From Lewinellaceae bacterium (GTDB lineage: Bacteria; Bacteroidota; Bacteroidia; Chitinophagales; Saprospiraceae): a DNA stretch of 64,000 nucleotides. The DNA lies in the NCBI GenBank assembly GCA_016708875.1, contig JADJFA010000020.1, positions 1 through 64,000 on the forward strand. The letters run 5' to 3'. Below the pieces are notes generated by a model, which saw nothing but the letters and a program-made list of their open reading frames with translations, made no database searches and had not been told where the DNA came from. The first letter of the stretch is position 1. Each line of letters opens with the position of its first letter. A program made the position numbers and the translations under genes. Shown here piece by piece: positions 53,652-64,000 of this stretch.

Positions 53652-53840
53652 ATGGGTGTTGGCTTGTGTTCAATCGTGGCTCAAAAATAATCTTACCTCG
53701 CCGAATTTCATTTTTTTCTTGCCGCGTATCATCTGGGAGGTGCCGATGGTCATTAGGTACGGTGGGGCAGGGTACCGTGTGCATAGTTTTGAGGAAGAAA
53801 ATTTCCATTCAATTACTTCAGAAATCAAAATTTGAAAAAC

Positions 53841-55928
53841 ATGAAAAACCTCCTTTTGCTATTGCTCCTCATTGGTAGCAATACAGCAATTCTGCATGCG
53901 CAAACTACTTGCGCTAACAGATGCCTGAATTTCGACGGGAAGAACGATTACATCCAACTCTCCAAATCACCTTTAAAAGGCAATGCCAATTTCACCCTTG
54001 AAGTCTGGTTCCGCTCCTTGGACAGTGATAGCCTCCCGAACTGCCGGAGCGGCAACTTTGAGCGGATTATCGGCTGTGGTGGCAGCCGCTTCGAGATTGG
54101 AGAGTGTGCAGGAAATTTTAGCTTCTATACCAACGCAAGCGGCGTGGTTAATTCGGGCGTCCTTACCAACGATGGCAAGTGGCACTATTTCGCCGCCACT
54201 AAAGACGCTACTACCTTCCGGTTCTTTCTGGACGGCGACCTGGTAATGAAGTACGACTTGCCTACCGGAACGGCTTTCAATTTAGATAACACCTTCCGCA
54301 TAGGTCGTTGGCCGGGCAGTGGCGGCCTCTCCGAAAGTTGGCAAGGCGATATTGACGAAATCCGCATTTGGGATTCCGCGTTGCCCGAAGCAGCGCTGTT
54401 GGCAAACCGCGACTGCCAGCTGACAGGCAAAGAAACTGGATTGATCGGCTATTACAACTTCGATCAAGGAAACCCCGCAGGCAGCAATTCCAATCTCAAG
54501 ACCCTGACCGACTTGTCGGTATCTAATAATTCGGGTATTATATATGGCTTTGCATTGACGGGTACGGCGTCAAATTGGATGTGTTCGGGAACGCCGCAGG
54601 CGGTTTTTTGTGGCGATCCAATGATGATCACGCCAGGCTTACGTTCGCCGACCAGCGGTGAAGTGGTGCAAAGCTCGCCCACTCGCAAACTGCGCTTCGA
54701 CTGGTCAGCACCTTATGGGCAGGTGAACGATGTGCAATACAAGATCGAAATTTTCAAGAATACCTCGACCGAACGAGACTCCATCGTTAATCTCGAGCGG
54801 GTATTCGCAGACAGCTTTTACAATCGTTTGAATACGGAAGTTATGGTCAGCGAGTTGGGGCCGGAACCCAACAAATTAGAGCGATATACTTGGCAGATCA
54901 CTACAAAATATTCCGGGCTAGGAAGTCAATGCGCAACCGGTTGCGCCTCACCCCAGCAAGGCTTTTTCTTGCAGTCCAATCCCTTCGACGTAAACGTAAG
55001 TGTGACTTATTCACAGCCGGTCTGTGCACAACCGGCTTACACCGCTTCGGCAAAGGTGCGCTACAACCTGACCATTACCTTGCAGAATTTATCATTAGGA
55101 ACAGGAACGGGGGCGGATCTCAATTTTGGGAAACACTTGCAAGCTTCGCCGCAAATCTTATTAAAGGCCCTTCCAGGCAATTTTGATGTTATAAATGACA
55201 TCACTCCAACACCTTCTTTTCCACCTATTCTGCTTTACAATGCCAGTTTCACGTTCTCCTTTATTGTGGAAGTTCCATTGGGTACCACCAACCTGATTTT
55301 TCAGCCTTATTTCCATTCCGTTGCAGTAGGTCACGACGGGTTTCCGATAGCGACTATTGCTCCACCTGTCACGATACCCTTACCCCCTTGTATTTGTGAT
55401 CCCTGTAGGGATTTTGCGATACAAGTGACAGGGACGACGCCGCCTATTGGAGGTTCCCGTGCAAACTTCAGTATAAACCAGAATATAACGATCAATGCAG
55501 GCGCCCGCCCGATCATTCGCGTACTGGCAGAGATCATTTACTTTGAACATAGTACGACTTGTTGCCCAACCATCTGCAACACGAAACCAAATTCGCATGC
55601 TGAATTTATATCTGGCACCCTGCTTAATTCCGGTGGAACAGATTGGCAAAACAGCGGGAAGCCCATGGACTTCATAGATGGCTCTGCTGGACCGGGCGAT
55701 CAAGAATCCGCAGCGGTCACCTGGTACAGCATTACGAGTGCAGGTGCCTCATTGAACAATACACCGATCCACCTGGAAATCGCCGTCCCCAATTTGGGAG
55801 GGCCCACTCCCTGCGAATGCTATAACCTGTGTATCCGCTACAGTTTTTTTGACAAAGACTGTAAGGTGTGTGAGGCCGTGCGCTCGTACAGCACCTGTTC
55901 AACCCTTCCCTCTGCAAATTGCCGTTAA
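53841..55928 (+). CDS. LamG-domain secreted protein with Cys C-terminal module
   Basis: 695 residues. Signal peptide MKNLLLLLLLIGSNTAILHA-Q. Residues about 25-215 form a LamG/concanavalin fold (YIQLSKSPLKGNANFTLEVWFRS, DGKWHYFAATKD, FRIGRWPGSGG, EIRIWDSALPE). Then FN3-like and beta-rich segments with many cysteines. The C-terminal module (PTPCECYNLCIRYSFFDKDC, CEAVRSY) closely resembles the end of the next gene's product. No T9SS type A sorting domain is visible, so this module may be the anchor or sorting signal. Exported; probably cell-surface. The binding target is unknown. Confidence 0.75.
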   Translation: MKNLLLLLLLIGSNTAILHAQTTCANRCLNFDGKNDYIQLSKSPLKGNANFTLEVWFRSLDSDSLPNCRSGNFERIIGCGGSRFEIGECAGNFSFYTNASGVVNSGVLTNDGKWHYFAATKDATTFRFFLDGDLVMKYDLPTGTAFNLDNTFRIGRWPGSGGLSESWQGDIDEIRIWDSALPEAALLANRDCQLTGKETGLIGYYNFDQGNPAGSNSNLKTLTDLSVSNNSGIIYGFALTGTASNWMCSGTPQAVFCGDPMMITPGLRSPTSGEVVQSSPTRKLRFDWSAPYGQVNDVQYKIEIFKNTSTERDSIVNLERVFADSFYNRLNTEVMVSELGPEPNKLERYTWQITTKYSGLGSQCATGCASPQQGFFLQSNPFDVNVSVTYSQPVCAQPAYTASAKVRYNLTITLQNLSLGTGTGADLNFGKHLQASPQILLKALPGNFDVINDITPTPSFPPILLYNASFTFSFIVEVPLGTTNLIFQPYFHSVAVGHDGFPIATIAPPVTIPLPPCICDPCRDFAIQVTGTTPPIGGSRANFSINQNITINAGARPIIRVLAEIIYFEHSTTCCPTICNTKPNSHAEFISGTLLNSGGTDWQNSGKPMDFIDGSAGPGDQESAAVTWYSITSAGASLNNTPIHLEIAVPNLGGPTPCECYNLCIRYSFFDKDCKVCEAVRSYSTCSTLPSANCR

Positions 55929-55947
55929 CCCTCCCAAAAAAATTATT

Positions 55948-58900
55948 ATGAAAAAGACGATTCAACTTCTCGCAGCTTGTGCACTATACCTGGCTGCTCT
56001 TGCGCCGCTGGCCGCACAGACCATTACGATCAATAAATGCCTGGTTGGCCCTCCAATACCTTCCTATCTGGGGAATTATTCAATTATCAAATTAACATCG
56101 TCGTAAACGGCGGTACGGCTGTTGACCTCGAAATTCAAGACCAGTTGCCAGCGAATCTGGGGATTGATCCTAGTAATATTATCAATCCCGACATGACTTG
56201 CAATGGTCAGCTTATTCGGGCGACGGTCAGTGTGACAGGTGGCACTACGGGAGGATGCGATGGGCGCTACCGATTCGGCGCATTGATAAAATGGAAGTTT
56301 ACCGGCACCATCTGTTCTGGGATGCTCTTTGCCCGCCAAATAAGCGTCAAATCCATTGAAGGTGAAGCCTTCGAGTGTGAGCAGATCAATCAGGCTTCGG
56401 CTTGGGCATCAAACATACTATGTTCTGCCACACCTTGGCCTAACCCAAGCTATACTAAAAGGATATTTTTATCTAACTCCATTGTGATTAAGATAATCGC
56501 TAACAGTGATTGGATAGTCACGAAAAAGTCCATTGGCTACGTTGGTGTCAATGTTATTCGGTACAAAATCACCGTTAACCGTAAAAATCCTTACAGTCGG
56601 ATTGGCTTTTACAACCTGTACAGTCCGATTATCACCGACTGGGCACCGCCAGGGGGAATCATTGGTTCGGTTAGCAAGCCCGGAACGCTATGCCCAACCA
56701 TTTCTTATGTGACGTCGAACATCGCGTCCATTTCTCTTTGCAAACTTGATATTTGTCAAAACTGGCCACAATATTTCTATTTAGATGTTGCTTATCCGTG
56801 TGATGCATTTCCAGCAGGAACATCAGTGGATAACTGTATCAACCTAACTGGCCAAAGCCCGCCGGATTGCAACACCGGGAAACCACCGTATAAAGAACAA
56901 CTTCAGATTTGCGCCAAAAAAGCGATTGACCCACTTGGGTGCGTTAACAATTGGACGGGGACTAGCGGTGGTGGCCCTAATCCAACACCCACTTATACCT
57001 TCCCTGTCACGCCCACGGCCTACGTTAGTTACCCAAATGGGCCCCAGGATGATACCTGCACGAACGACATTCTTCCCGCATTTTACACTACCGAATTGAG
57101 CATTGAGAAGGGCGAGACTTATGTGGCAAACCACTTCCCGGGCTGCCAGGGGCAGTACTACATTCGTATCTGCAACAGCGGCAATACCCCGGTTACCAAT
57201 ATTTCAGTCGTGGATAATTGGCCACAGCCATGCTCATACCTTACCTTATTATCCACTCCTAATTATCCGTCAGATGCTTTCGACAACGTAAGTTATTCAG
57301 GCTGCGCATTAGGGCCGTCTTGCTGTCCAAGCACCATAAATTTCAATGAAAAGCCAGGGTTCACCTTGTATCCCGGCCAATGTATTATGATCTATATGAA
57401 CTATGAGATCAATGCAACTACGCCATTGAACACGGTGCTTAGTAATTGTGTGACAGTGAATTGCGACGGGACTTTTGGTCCGCCTGCGCCTTTGTGCCCA
57501 GGCTACCCACTGTTGCCGTTTTCTAAAACGGTATGCTATGACTTTACCACTGAACCCGCGAAAGCGAAACCGAATATCTGCAAGTCAGTGGAAGGCACTA
57601 CCAATTACGAACCTGGGCAATGGGTGCGCTACAAAATATGTATCTCGAACTATGGTGGCGCAGGTTTAACTGGTGTACTCACCGATTTGATCGATCCCAC
57701 CTTGACTAACCCTTCAATCATTGGCTACTACTATTCTCTTAATGCCGGTTCAACCTGTCCCAACCTGCCAGCCATTACCCAATCATATGGGCAGTTGCCT
57801 CCAGGCTTAATTTCAGCAAACCTGAGCGGCCCATGGAACATCAATCTTCCAGCACAATGCGAGGTGAATAAATATGCCACCTTGTGCCTGCTCATTCAGG
57901 CACAGGTAAAAGCGTACACACCGAGTGGCACCTACTGGAATAGAACAAAGCTAATCCCAACCGGGGAAAAGCCGCTCCTAGATTCAACGGCCATTACCGT
58001 CGCTCAGACAGCCGTGGCCCAGACCTGGAAGTGCGTTAAAGGCGATCTTGATGCTGATTTCAACGATTCCGGGACAGCTACGCCGGCTGGCATGGTCAAA
58101 TTCAGGATTTCTATACTCAATAGTGGCAACGTTCCGCTGACGGATTTCGTGGTGGGCGACCAATTGCAGGCTCCGTTTACCACTTTCAGTAATGGACCAA
58201 TCAAAGCCTTCATAAGCAGTGGTCCCGTTCTGGATGCGGGATGCCAACTCAATGTCGGGACTGAATATTCGGTATTCACAACGACCTATCTCAATAAACT
58301 ACCCATCCCCATCGAATGCCTTACCCAAAACGGTTGTACGTACGGGACCTGCCCTCCGCTAGATATTTGGCCGCCGCCGCCTACGGGTATTGTACAACTC
58401 AAGTTTGGCGGGCTAATACTATTGCCCGGCCAACTGCTTACGGTGGAATTGACGGCGATCGTCCCGCCCACCGTCCCGCCCGGTGCCAGGATGTGCAATA
58501 AGTCGTGGGTGCGCGCTTGCAACGCAATAGACAATACACCGACACAGGTCTCTACGGCATACGTTTGCCTGACCATTTCCCCCTTTGTGCCGAACTGTTG
58601 CCCTAAGGATATGCAACTTGAGATCCAGCCGATTGCCAATAGCACAACGATAACACCGGACGCGGTAGGTCCTAAAATGCTGCTGGAAACGAGTTTCAGC
58701 CTCCTCGCTTCTTCAACCGTGCCAATACAAGAAGTGCGAGTGACTGTCGTGGATAAAACCATTGACTATCAGCCGGATGCCGCTTGTGTTCAGTGTTATA
58801 CCCCGTATAGATTTCTGGGCACTTTTGCCCAGTCCCAGGTTAAATTACAGCCGACTCTCGGTGCTTTGCTACTCAACCCATACTCGGTCATAAACAAAGA

Positions 58901-59099
58901 AATTGTATACAAACCTGGGCACCCCATGCTGTTCTCCCCTGCACAAACTTTAGCGGTCAGAATCAGGTTACCGGATTTACAAAACATTCCCTGCTGTGAA
59001 ACGAATGGGGAAATTTGCCTGAAATTCGTGTTTAAAGATGTGAATTGTAATTACTGTGAGCGGGTAGTATGTATACCTGTAAACTACCAAGGACAATAA
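55948..59099 (+). CDS. large secreted repeat protein with Cys C-terminal module, frameshifted near start
   Basis: About 1,050 residues after repair. Signal peptide MKKTIQLLAACALYLAALAPLAA-Q. The frame breaks near 56053-56054 (CCTCCAATACC; one missing C restores PPNTFLSGELFNYQINIVV) and then runs to 59099. The rest is a series of DUF11-like/CARDB-type domains with the pattern 'xxYTIxxxNxGxxPxTNIxVxDxxP' (YYIRICNSGNTPVTNISVVDNWP; VRYKICISNYGGAGLTGVLTDLIDP; VKFRISILNSGNVPLTDFVVGD) and many cysteines. The end (PCCETNGEICLKFVFKDVNC, YCERVVC) matches the preceding protein's C-terminal module. Exported and probably surface-bound; it lies 19 bases after the LamG gene, likely one operon. Confidence 0.72.
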
Positions 59100-59113
59100 A
59101 TATCTGATGCATT

Positions 59114-59159
59114 AGACTGGGCCACTTGCGGAGTATTATTCCCGCAAGTGGCCCAGTCT
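59114..59159 (+). terminator. strong hairpin terminator after the repeat protein
   Basis: 18-bp perfect stem: agactgggccacttgcgg (59114-59131) and its complement ccgcaagtggcccagtct (59142-59159), then gttt. It follows the gene by 14 bases. Confidence 0.85.
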
Positions 59160-59274
59160 GTTTAAGCAGCACAGTGTCTCTGGAAGGATAAAAATATCAA
59201 ATGACGATTTTAAAGTTTTTTGCATTTGTTCCTTTTACTTTTACCGGATAGCAAATCGAAAACCCATCCGGAAA

Positions 59275-62268
59275 ATGCCTCAATTCTCTAAAAACACCCT
59301 TTTCGCTCTCCTCACTGCATTGCTCCTTTTTCATGTTGTATTAAATGCCCAGCATCCTTCCTGGCAAAACTTCACAACAAGGGATGGATTGCCTAGCAAC
59401 GAAATCTATGGCATGCTGCAAGACAGCCGGGGCTTGCTCTGGTTCTCCACCGATCAAGGCATTTGCCATTTCAACGGCTATGAATTCATTCGCCCTGTCG
59501 ATACCAGCGCGGCGAGAGCTGGCTCGACGTTTCAAATTGTCGAAGATGCTCTAGGCCGAATCTGGTTCATGCACCTCGACGGAACACTTTCAATTATTGA
59601 AAATGACACAGTGCGCTTATGGAAATACAACCATCTTTTAAAATCTTTCTTACATAAATACAGAACGACAAATCGTTTTGCTATAGAAAAAGATGGGGTA
59701 GTCTGGATACCTTCATTAAAATACGGTTTTTTGATCGTACGGCCCGATGGCACTCAAAAGATTATCCCCGAACTGGGCCGACCTTCGGATATTTTTTCAG
59801 AAATAGACGGGCAATTTATTATGGCGAGTGAAGAAACGAAGGATGGCATTGGGGAATTGAATTTTATGCAACGCACCAATCAGACGCGTGAAATAATCCA
59901 GTGGCAAAATGGAAAAGCGCTATCCATGGGACGCTTTCCGGCGGATTTAAAGAAAGTGTATATAGCAGAAGGGTTTAAAATTTGGCGTTTTAAAAACGGT
60001 GATATTATTGGACGATATTTACAAACATATTATCTTATTCGAAACCATGTACTAATATGGCATGGCCAAAAGCAAGGCTGCGCCATAGCACTTTTTGAAG
60101 ACTCTGATGGAAGCATACTAATGACGGTACCGGATGGAAAAAATCAGGGTTTGCTGCGATTTCAATCAATTGCGCATTTTCAACGTGATGAATTTGAAAA
60201 TATCCTCCCCGGACAATCTGCTTCTGTAGCACTCCGCGATCAGGAAGGTGGTTGGTGGATTTCTACTAATGGTGAAGGTGTTTTTTATTGTAATAATCCC
60301 GCGCTCAACCTCCTCGACACAAACTACGGGCTGCCTACTGCTGAGGTGAAAGCACTTGCTTCCGATGGTCGGAAAAGGATGTACGCCGGGTTGCGCGGTC
60401 TTGACATTGCTTTGTTTCAGCAAGGCAAAGGTCGCCCAACCTTGCTTCCTCCTCCCCCAATTTACGAGATGCAGGCGTTGCGCTTTGATACATTGAGTGG
60501 CCGACTTTGGTGCAGCAACTCTCTATGTTTTCTGAAAAAAGGCCACTGGATTTTCGCAACAAACTCTATCAAGCGTAAACATGGGCGCTTGTATATCAAT
60601 GCCAAAAAGATCACAAGCGATCCTACTGGAACTCATTGGTTGGCTAGCTCTACCTATGGTTTTTTTTCGATAGACCCCAAGACCGGGGTTGCTGTTCCCA
60701 ATAATACCTCAGCCCCTGTGCGTAGCTTCTCTGTTACACCGGACTATGATGGAAATCTTTGGGTCACAATTAATGAAGGCTTGCGCCTCTGGCGCAATGG
60801 AGGTTATGAACTCCCCCCATTCCATCATCCTGCAATGCGATTCCCGGCTCGCAACATGGAATTATTGCCGTCAGTCGCTGGCGGAGGCATGGTCATCGCA
60901 TTCCGCGGCGGAGGGCTGCTTATTCGTGACAAGGATGGTAAGTTTACCCATCTCACTACCCGTGAAGGGCTGACCAGCGACGTATTGTCAGATCTCGATA
61001 TTACCCCGGATGGCAGGATCTATGCGTGTTCAAATGCAGGACTAAATATTCTATCCCCAAAATCAGATGGCAGTTGGAGGATTGAAACCTTTACGACAAA
61101 ACACGGGCTGCCTTCCAATCAGGTAAATGATGTGGCATTCTTGGGCGATGAAATTTGGATAGCAACTGACAGGGGTATTGCCCGTTTCCGGGGAAAGCCA
61201 AACTCCGCTCCCATGCCGTCCCCTATTCTGGAAAAATTTGTAGTAAACAACCGCCCCTCGGTTTTTTCCGAAAATCTCCAACTTCCTCACGACAAAAACA
61301 ATCTTGCTATCCGTTTTTATTCTCTCCATTTTCGCTCCGGCGGCGACATTCCCTACCGCTACCGCTTGCTTGGTGCCGATACCGCTTTCGTGTACACGCG
61401 CACTCGTGAAGTAAATTTCGCCAACCTTTCTCAAGGCCGATACACTTTTAAAGTACAAGCCCAAAACGAGGATGGCGAATGGAGTGAATCCGCATTGTGG
61501 CCTTTTGAAATTCGACCACCTTGGTGGGCTACCTGGTGGTTTCGTTCACTCGTTGGGGCGACCCTCGTGGTCGCCCTATACCAGTTTTATAAAAACCGGC
61601 TCCGATCTATCCGTCGAGAAGCCGCCGAGCGGGAAAAAATACGCGATCTAGAAACAGCGGCTTTGCGGGCGCAAATGAACCCACATTTCATTTTTAATTG
61701 CTTACAAGCCATTCAATCGTTCATTGCCCAAACCGACCGGGATGCAGCTGCAACCTACCTTGCCCGGTTTGCAAAATTGGTGCGGCTGGCCCTTCATGGT
61801 TCAGTGGATGGGCACCACACGCTGACCGATGAAATAGCAATGTTGGACAACTACCTTCACCTGGAGCAACTGCGCTTCCGAGGAAAATTTGAATTCTCAG
61901 TTCGTGCAACAGAGGGGCTTGATACCGCAGAAATAAGCCTTCCGCCCTTGCTGGTACAACCTTTTGTGGAGAATGCGCTGATTCATGGCTTGCAGGGTCG
62001 TGAAAGTGGCGGCGTTGTAGATGTTGTTTTTGCCTCCAAGGGCAATCTGTTAGAAGTTTCAGTTACCGATAATGGGCAGGGCTTTTTGGAAAACAACACG
62101 TCTGAAAAAACTGCGCATAAATCAGTTGGAATGATGCTTACCCAAAAGCGCTTGGATTTGCTGATGGGTGGAGGGAATTTAGAGTCAGAGCATTTTGTTA
62201 GAGAAACCGTTTTGGATGAAAAAGGAACGCCAATTGGAGCTCGGGTTCAGATATTGATACCCATTTAG
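59275..62268 (+). CDS. hybrid-sensor LytS-type histidine kinase with reg_prop propeller
   Basis: 997 residues. Signal peptide to about residue 25 (VVLNAQ). Two-bladed-propeller-type reg_prop repeats dominate residues 30-660 (FTTRDGLPSNEIYGMLQDSRGLLWFSTDQGICHFNG; GLTSDVLSDLDITPDGRIYACSNAGLN). A Y_Y_Y domain (about 660-745: NNLAIRFYSLHF, YRYRLLGAD) leads to one transmembrane helix (about 755-775). The kinase part has H804 in QMNPHFIFNCLQAI, LEQLRFRGKF, and the HATPase LPPLLVQPFVENALIHGLQG. It is predicted to sense a periplasmic or surface ligand and pass phosphate to the LytTR regulator at 52890. It ends with a terminator shared with the next gene. Confidence 0.93.
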   Translation: MPQFSKNTLFALLTALLLFHVVLNAQHPSWQNFTTRDGLPSNEIYGMLQDSRGLLWFSTDQGICHFNGYEFIRPVDTSAARAGSTFQIVEDALGRIWFMHLDGTLSIIENDTVRLWKYNHLLKSFLHKYRTTNRFAIEKDGVVWIPSLKYGFLIVRPDGTQKIIPELGRPSDIFSEIDGQFIMASEETKDGIGELNFMQRTNQTREIIQWQNGKALSMGRFPADLKKVYIAEGFKIWRFKNGDIIGRYLQTYYLIRNHVLIWHGQKQGCAIALFEDSDGSILMTVPDGKNQGLLRFQSIAHFQRDEFENILPGQSASVALRDQEGGWWISTNGEGVFYCNNPALNLLDTNYGLPTAEVKALASDGRKRMYAGLRGLDIALFQQGKGRPTLLPPPPIYEMQALRFDTLSGRLWCSNSLCFLKKGHWIFATNSIKRKHGRLYINAKKITSDPTGTHWLASSTYGFFSIDPKTGVAVPNNTSAPVRSFSVTPDYDGNLWVTINEGLRLWRNGGYELPPFHHPAMRFPARNMELLPSVAGGGMVIAFRGGGLLIRDKDGKFTHLTTREGLTSDVLSDLDITPDGRIYACSNAGLNILSPKSDGSWRIETFTTKHGLPSNQVNDVAFLGDEIWIATDRGIARFRGKPNSAPMPSPILEKFVVNNRPSVFSENLQLPHDKNNLAIRFYSLHFRSGGDIPYRYRLLGADTAFVYTRTREVNFANLSQGRYTFKVQAQNEDGEWSESALWPFEIRPPWWATWWFRSLVGATLVVALYQFYKNRLRSIRREAAEREKIRDLETAALRAQMNPHFIFNCLQAIQSFIAQTDRDAAATYLARFAKLVRLALHGSVDGHHTLTDEIAMLDNYLHLEQLRFRGKFEFSVRATEGLDTAEISLPPLLVQPFVENALIHGLQGRESGGVVDVVFASKGNLLEVSVTDNGQGFLENNTSEKTAHKSVGMMLTQKRLDLLMGGGNLESEHFVRETVLDEKGTPIGARVQILIPI

Positions 62269-62277
62269 CACTCAAAA

Positions 62278-62315
62278 AAATCCCGCATCTATTCAACCAG
62301 AATAAATGCGGGATG
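62278..62315. terminator. bidirectional terminator after the kinase
   Basis: tcccgcat...atgcggga, an 8-bp perfect stem around an 18-base loop between the convergent kinase and HYR genes, with A/T runs on both sides. Confidence 0.75.
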
Positions 62316-62350
62316 CCAAAAAATGATCTTGAAAAACCTGCCTGGACCTA

Positions 62351-64000
62351 CTACCTAAAAATATCAATAGACCCCTTCAAGCCCTTGTCTTCAGGTGTAG
62401 CCTTGAAGATGTAGAAATAGGTTGCATCCGGCAAGCCTTTTCCGGGTTCTCCAAACAATTCACCACGCCAAGCTTTGTCTGGATCGTTGCTGTAGGGTGA
62501 AGCCTCATACACCTTGTTTCCCCATTGATTGTAAATGGCCAAATGATTTTGCGGATAAGGCTCAATATCAAGGCATGGAATCATGAGGTAATCATTCAGG
62601 TCATCGCCATTGGGCGTAATGATATTGGGGACATTCATACAAATCCGTTCCCGTACCGCAATGGCCACAATGCCATCATCGCAAAGGTTCGGACAGGCTT
62701 TTGAACAGAGACTGTAAACAAAGTAAACAATCTTATTGGTGGTGCCTGCTTGATAGGAAAACAAATCGTTTCCGTGGTCTATCAGCCCCGGCTGCGTGGT
62801 GGTCATGGTTAAGGTGTAATCATCTTGCACATAAGTATCGTTGAGCAAGACATTAAAATCAACCAATATTTCATTGGTGGCAACTTCATAGTACAAGTCA
62901 TCTTCTGTATCGGGGGTAACACCCATTCTTACGAGGGCCGAATCCAGCGGTGTAATGCAACCATTGACGTTGGCGGCCACTGTGTAATAGCCGATCAAGG
63001 TGGTATCCAAGTCTACTATTACTATATTGTTATTGTCGGCATATGGTGGATTTGGGCCTATCCACATGTATTGTGCCCCGGCAATCGGCGTGGCCGACAA
63101 GGTAATTTCGTCGCCTTTACAACCGATGGCATCGCTTACCTGAGGGTTTAGCGGCAACAAAGGCAGCACTTCTATTTGAATAGCGCAAAGACTGGTATTG
63201 CCAGCATCGTCTTTTGCCTGGAAAGTCAAATTATGCAAACCCAAGTCAAATACAGACGCAGTTCCCTGGCCTCCAATTTGCGTCACTTCAGGAAGGCCAC
63301 AGTTGTCGGTTGCGTTGGGAAATTGAAACTCAAACTCAACGCCATCGCACGTGCTGATTGTGTCGGTAGCGGCAATAAACGCAGATGGATCGCTCAAAAT
63401 CATGCCACTGATGTTAATCTTAACAGGCGAAATTGGGCAACTGAACTGTGGTAATATTGATTCAGTCACAGTAACCGTGAAGCTGGTAGTTACAATGTGC
63501 CCTAAGGTATCCTTGAGGGTGTAAATGACTTCGGTTGCACCTATCTGGAAAGTATCGCCAGGCTCGTAATTCGATTCCAAGGTGAAGGGGCCGCAAATTC
63601 CCGTTGGTGTTGGCGGGGTCCAGGTGGCCACAGCCTCACAACCAATAAAGGATTGATTGACCGGAAGGGTGGCCAAACCAATGGGCGGGCCAATCACTTC
63701 CACCACAAAAGTACAGGTGTCCTGATTGCCACTTGGGTCCACCACAAATACATTAACCGTCGTAAATCCTGCGGGGAAAACATCCCCTGAGGCAGGAATT
63801 GAATACACTGTTGGGTCGGCATCACAGTTGTCGGTAGCAATAGGCTGCACCCAGCTCACTGGTATACTGCAAAGCTGGGCATCCACAACCTTGTCGTCCG
63901 GACAACCACTGAAGGTGGGTGGAACGATATCAACTACCGTGACCACGAAAGTGCAGGATGCCGTGTTCCCCCAAATATCGGTGGCGGTATATTGAACGGG
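62351..64000 (-). CDS. HYR-repeat surface protein with T9SS type B (gliding-associated) C-terminal domain, partial
   Basis: At least 550 residues visible; the N-terminus lies beyond the window, and the frame is open to its last base (reading PVQYTATDIWGNTASCTFVV). HYR-type repeats recur (VVDIVPPTFSGCPDDKVVD, PIATDNCDADPTVYS, VTQIGGQGTASVFDLG), typical of long adhesins. The final 110 residues are a gliding-motility-associated type B sorting domain (NIITPNGDDLNDYLMIPCL, LAIYNQWGNKVYE, YIFKATPEDKGLKGSIDIFR). It should be exported by the T9SS and act at the cell surface, perhaps in adhesion. Convergent with the kinase gene. Confidence 0.88.
   Translation of the reverse strand, partial: PVQYTATDIWGNTASCTFVVTVVDIVPPTFSGCPDDKVVDAQLCSIPVSWVQPIATDNCDADPTVYSIPASGDVFPAGFTTVNVFVVDPSGNQDTCTFVVEVIGPPIGLATLPVNQSFIGCEAVATWTPPTPTGICGPFTLESNYEPGDTFQIGATEVIYTLKDTLGHIVTTSFTVTVTESILPQFSCPISPVKINISGMILSDPSAFIAATDTISTCDGVEFEFQFPNATDNCGLPEVTQIGGQGTASVFDLGLHNLTFQAKDDAGNTSLCAIQIEVLPLLPLNPQVSDAIGCKGDEITLSATPIAGAQYMWIGPNPPYADNNNIVIVDLDTTLIGYYTVAANVNGCITPLDSALVRMGVTPDTEDDLYYEVATNEILVDFNVLLNDTYVQDDYTLTMTTTQPGLIDHGNDLFSYQAGTTNKIVYFVYSLCSKACPNLCDDGIVAIAVRERICMNVPNIITPNGDDLNDYLMIPCLDIEPYPQNHLAIYNQWGNKVYEASPYSNDPDKAWRGELFGEPGKGLPDATYFYIFKATPEDKGLKGSIDIFR

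Overview
The window comes from a chromosome of a Bacteroidota bacterium, most likely of the Saprospiraceae/Chitinophagia type. The evidence is: type IX secretion system (T9SS) genes porU, porV and porW; T9SS C-terminal sorting domains of type A and of the gliding-associated type B; promoters of the TTTG-N19-21-TAnnTTTG kind instead of -35/-10 boxes; Bacteroidota families such as DUF4159, DUF4230, LytS/LytTR pairs with 'reg_prop' sensors and ECF-sigma operons; and many intergenic inverted repeats. Nothing looks like a prophage or a large island. Family names rest on motif and sequence recognition only, since no database search was possible.

Layout. 0-17 kb is almost all minus strand: a CotH-kinase/LTD surface protein, an alpha/beta hydrolase, heme A synthase (ctaA), a repeat-rich gene-free stretch with DnaA-box-like sequences, a trypsin-like PDZ protease, an aldehyde dehydrogenase, two perfect parS-like palindromes, an OmpA/PD40 protein, porV and porU. 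17-27 kb is mainly plus strand: a lipoprotein, porW, truA, a GT-C-like membrane protein, a dihydroorotase-like protein and an EamA transporter. 27-34 kb mixes purD, two small Cys-rich exported proteins, DUF4159, an M3 peptidase, a truncated outer-membrane protein, an AhpD-like protein, a glutamine amidotransferase and acpP. 34-44 kb is plus strand: pyk, cysS, a small membrane protein, a PstS-like lipoprotein, a TPR protein, then an ECF sigma operon with a membrane-anchored beta-barrel protein and a lipoprotein. 44-53 kb holds a WecA/MraY-type transferase, accA, tRNA-Asp, a damaged DUF3800 gene, a Nudix hydrolase, DUF4230, panC, a flavin amine oxidase, a tRNA-Lys preceded by a decayed copy, and a LytTR regulator. 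53-64 kb has two large related secreted proteins, a LytS-type sensor kinase and an HYR-repeat T9SS cargo protein.

How the genes fit together. porU, porV and porW encode parts of the machine that exports and anchors proteins such as the CotH and HYR proteins. The LytTR regulator and the LytS kinase bracket two secreted proteins that share a C-terminal Cys module, which suggests one regulated surface system. The sigma/anti-sigma-like/lipoprotein operon looks like a second envelope-sensing unit.

Sequence quality matters here. At least seven genes are interrupted, and most can be repaired by adding or removing one base in a short homopolymer. There are also several poly-G patches. I read this as residual consensus error, so interrupted genes are given at full length with the break marked. 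Dispersed palindromic repeats sit tightly against gene 3' ends and in several cases supply the stop codon.
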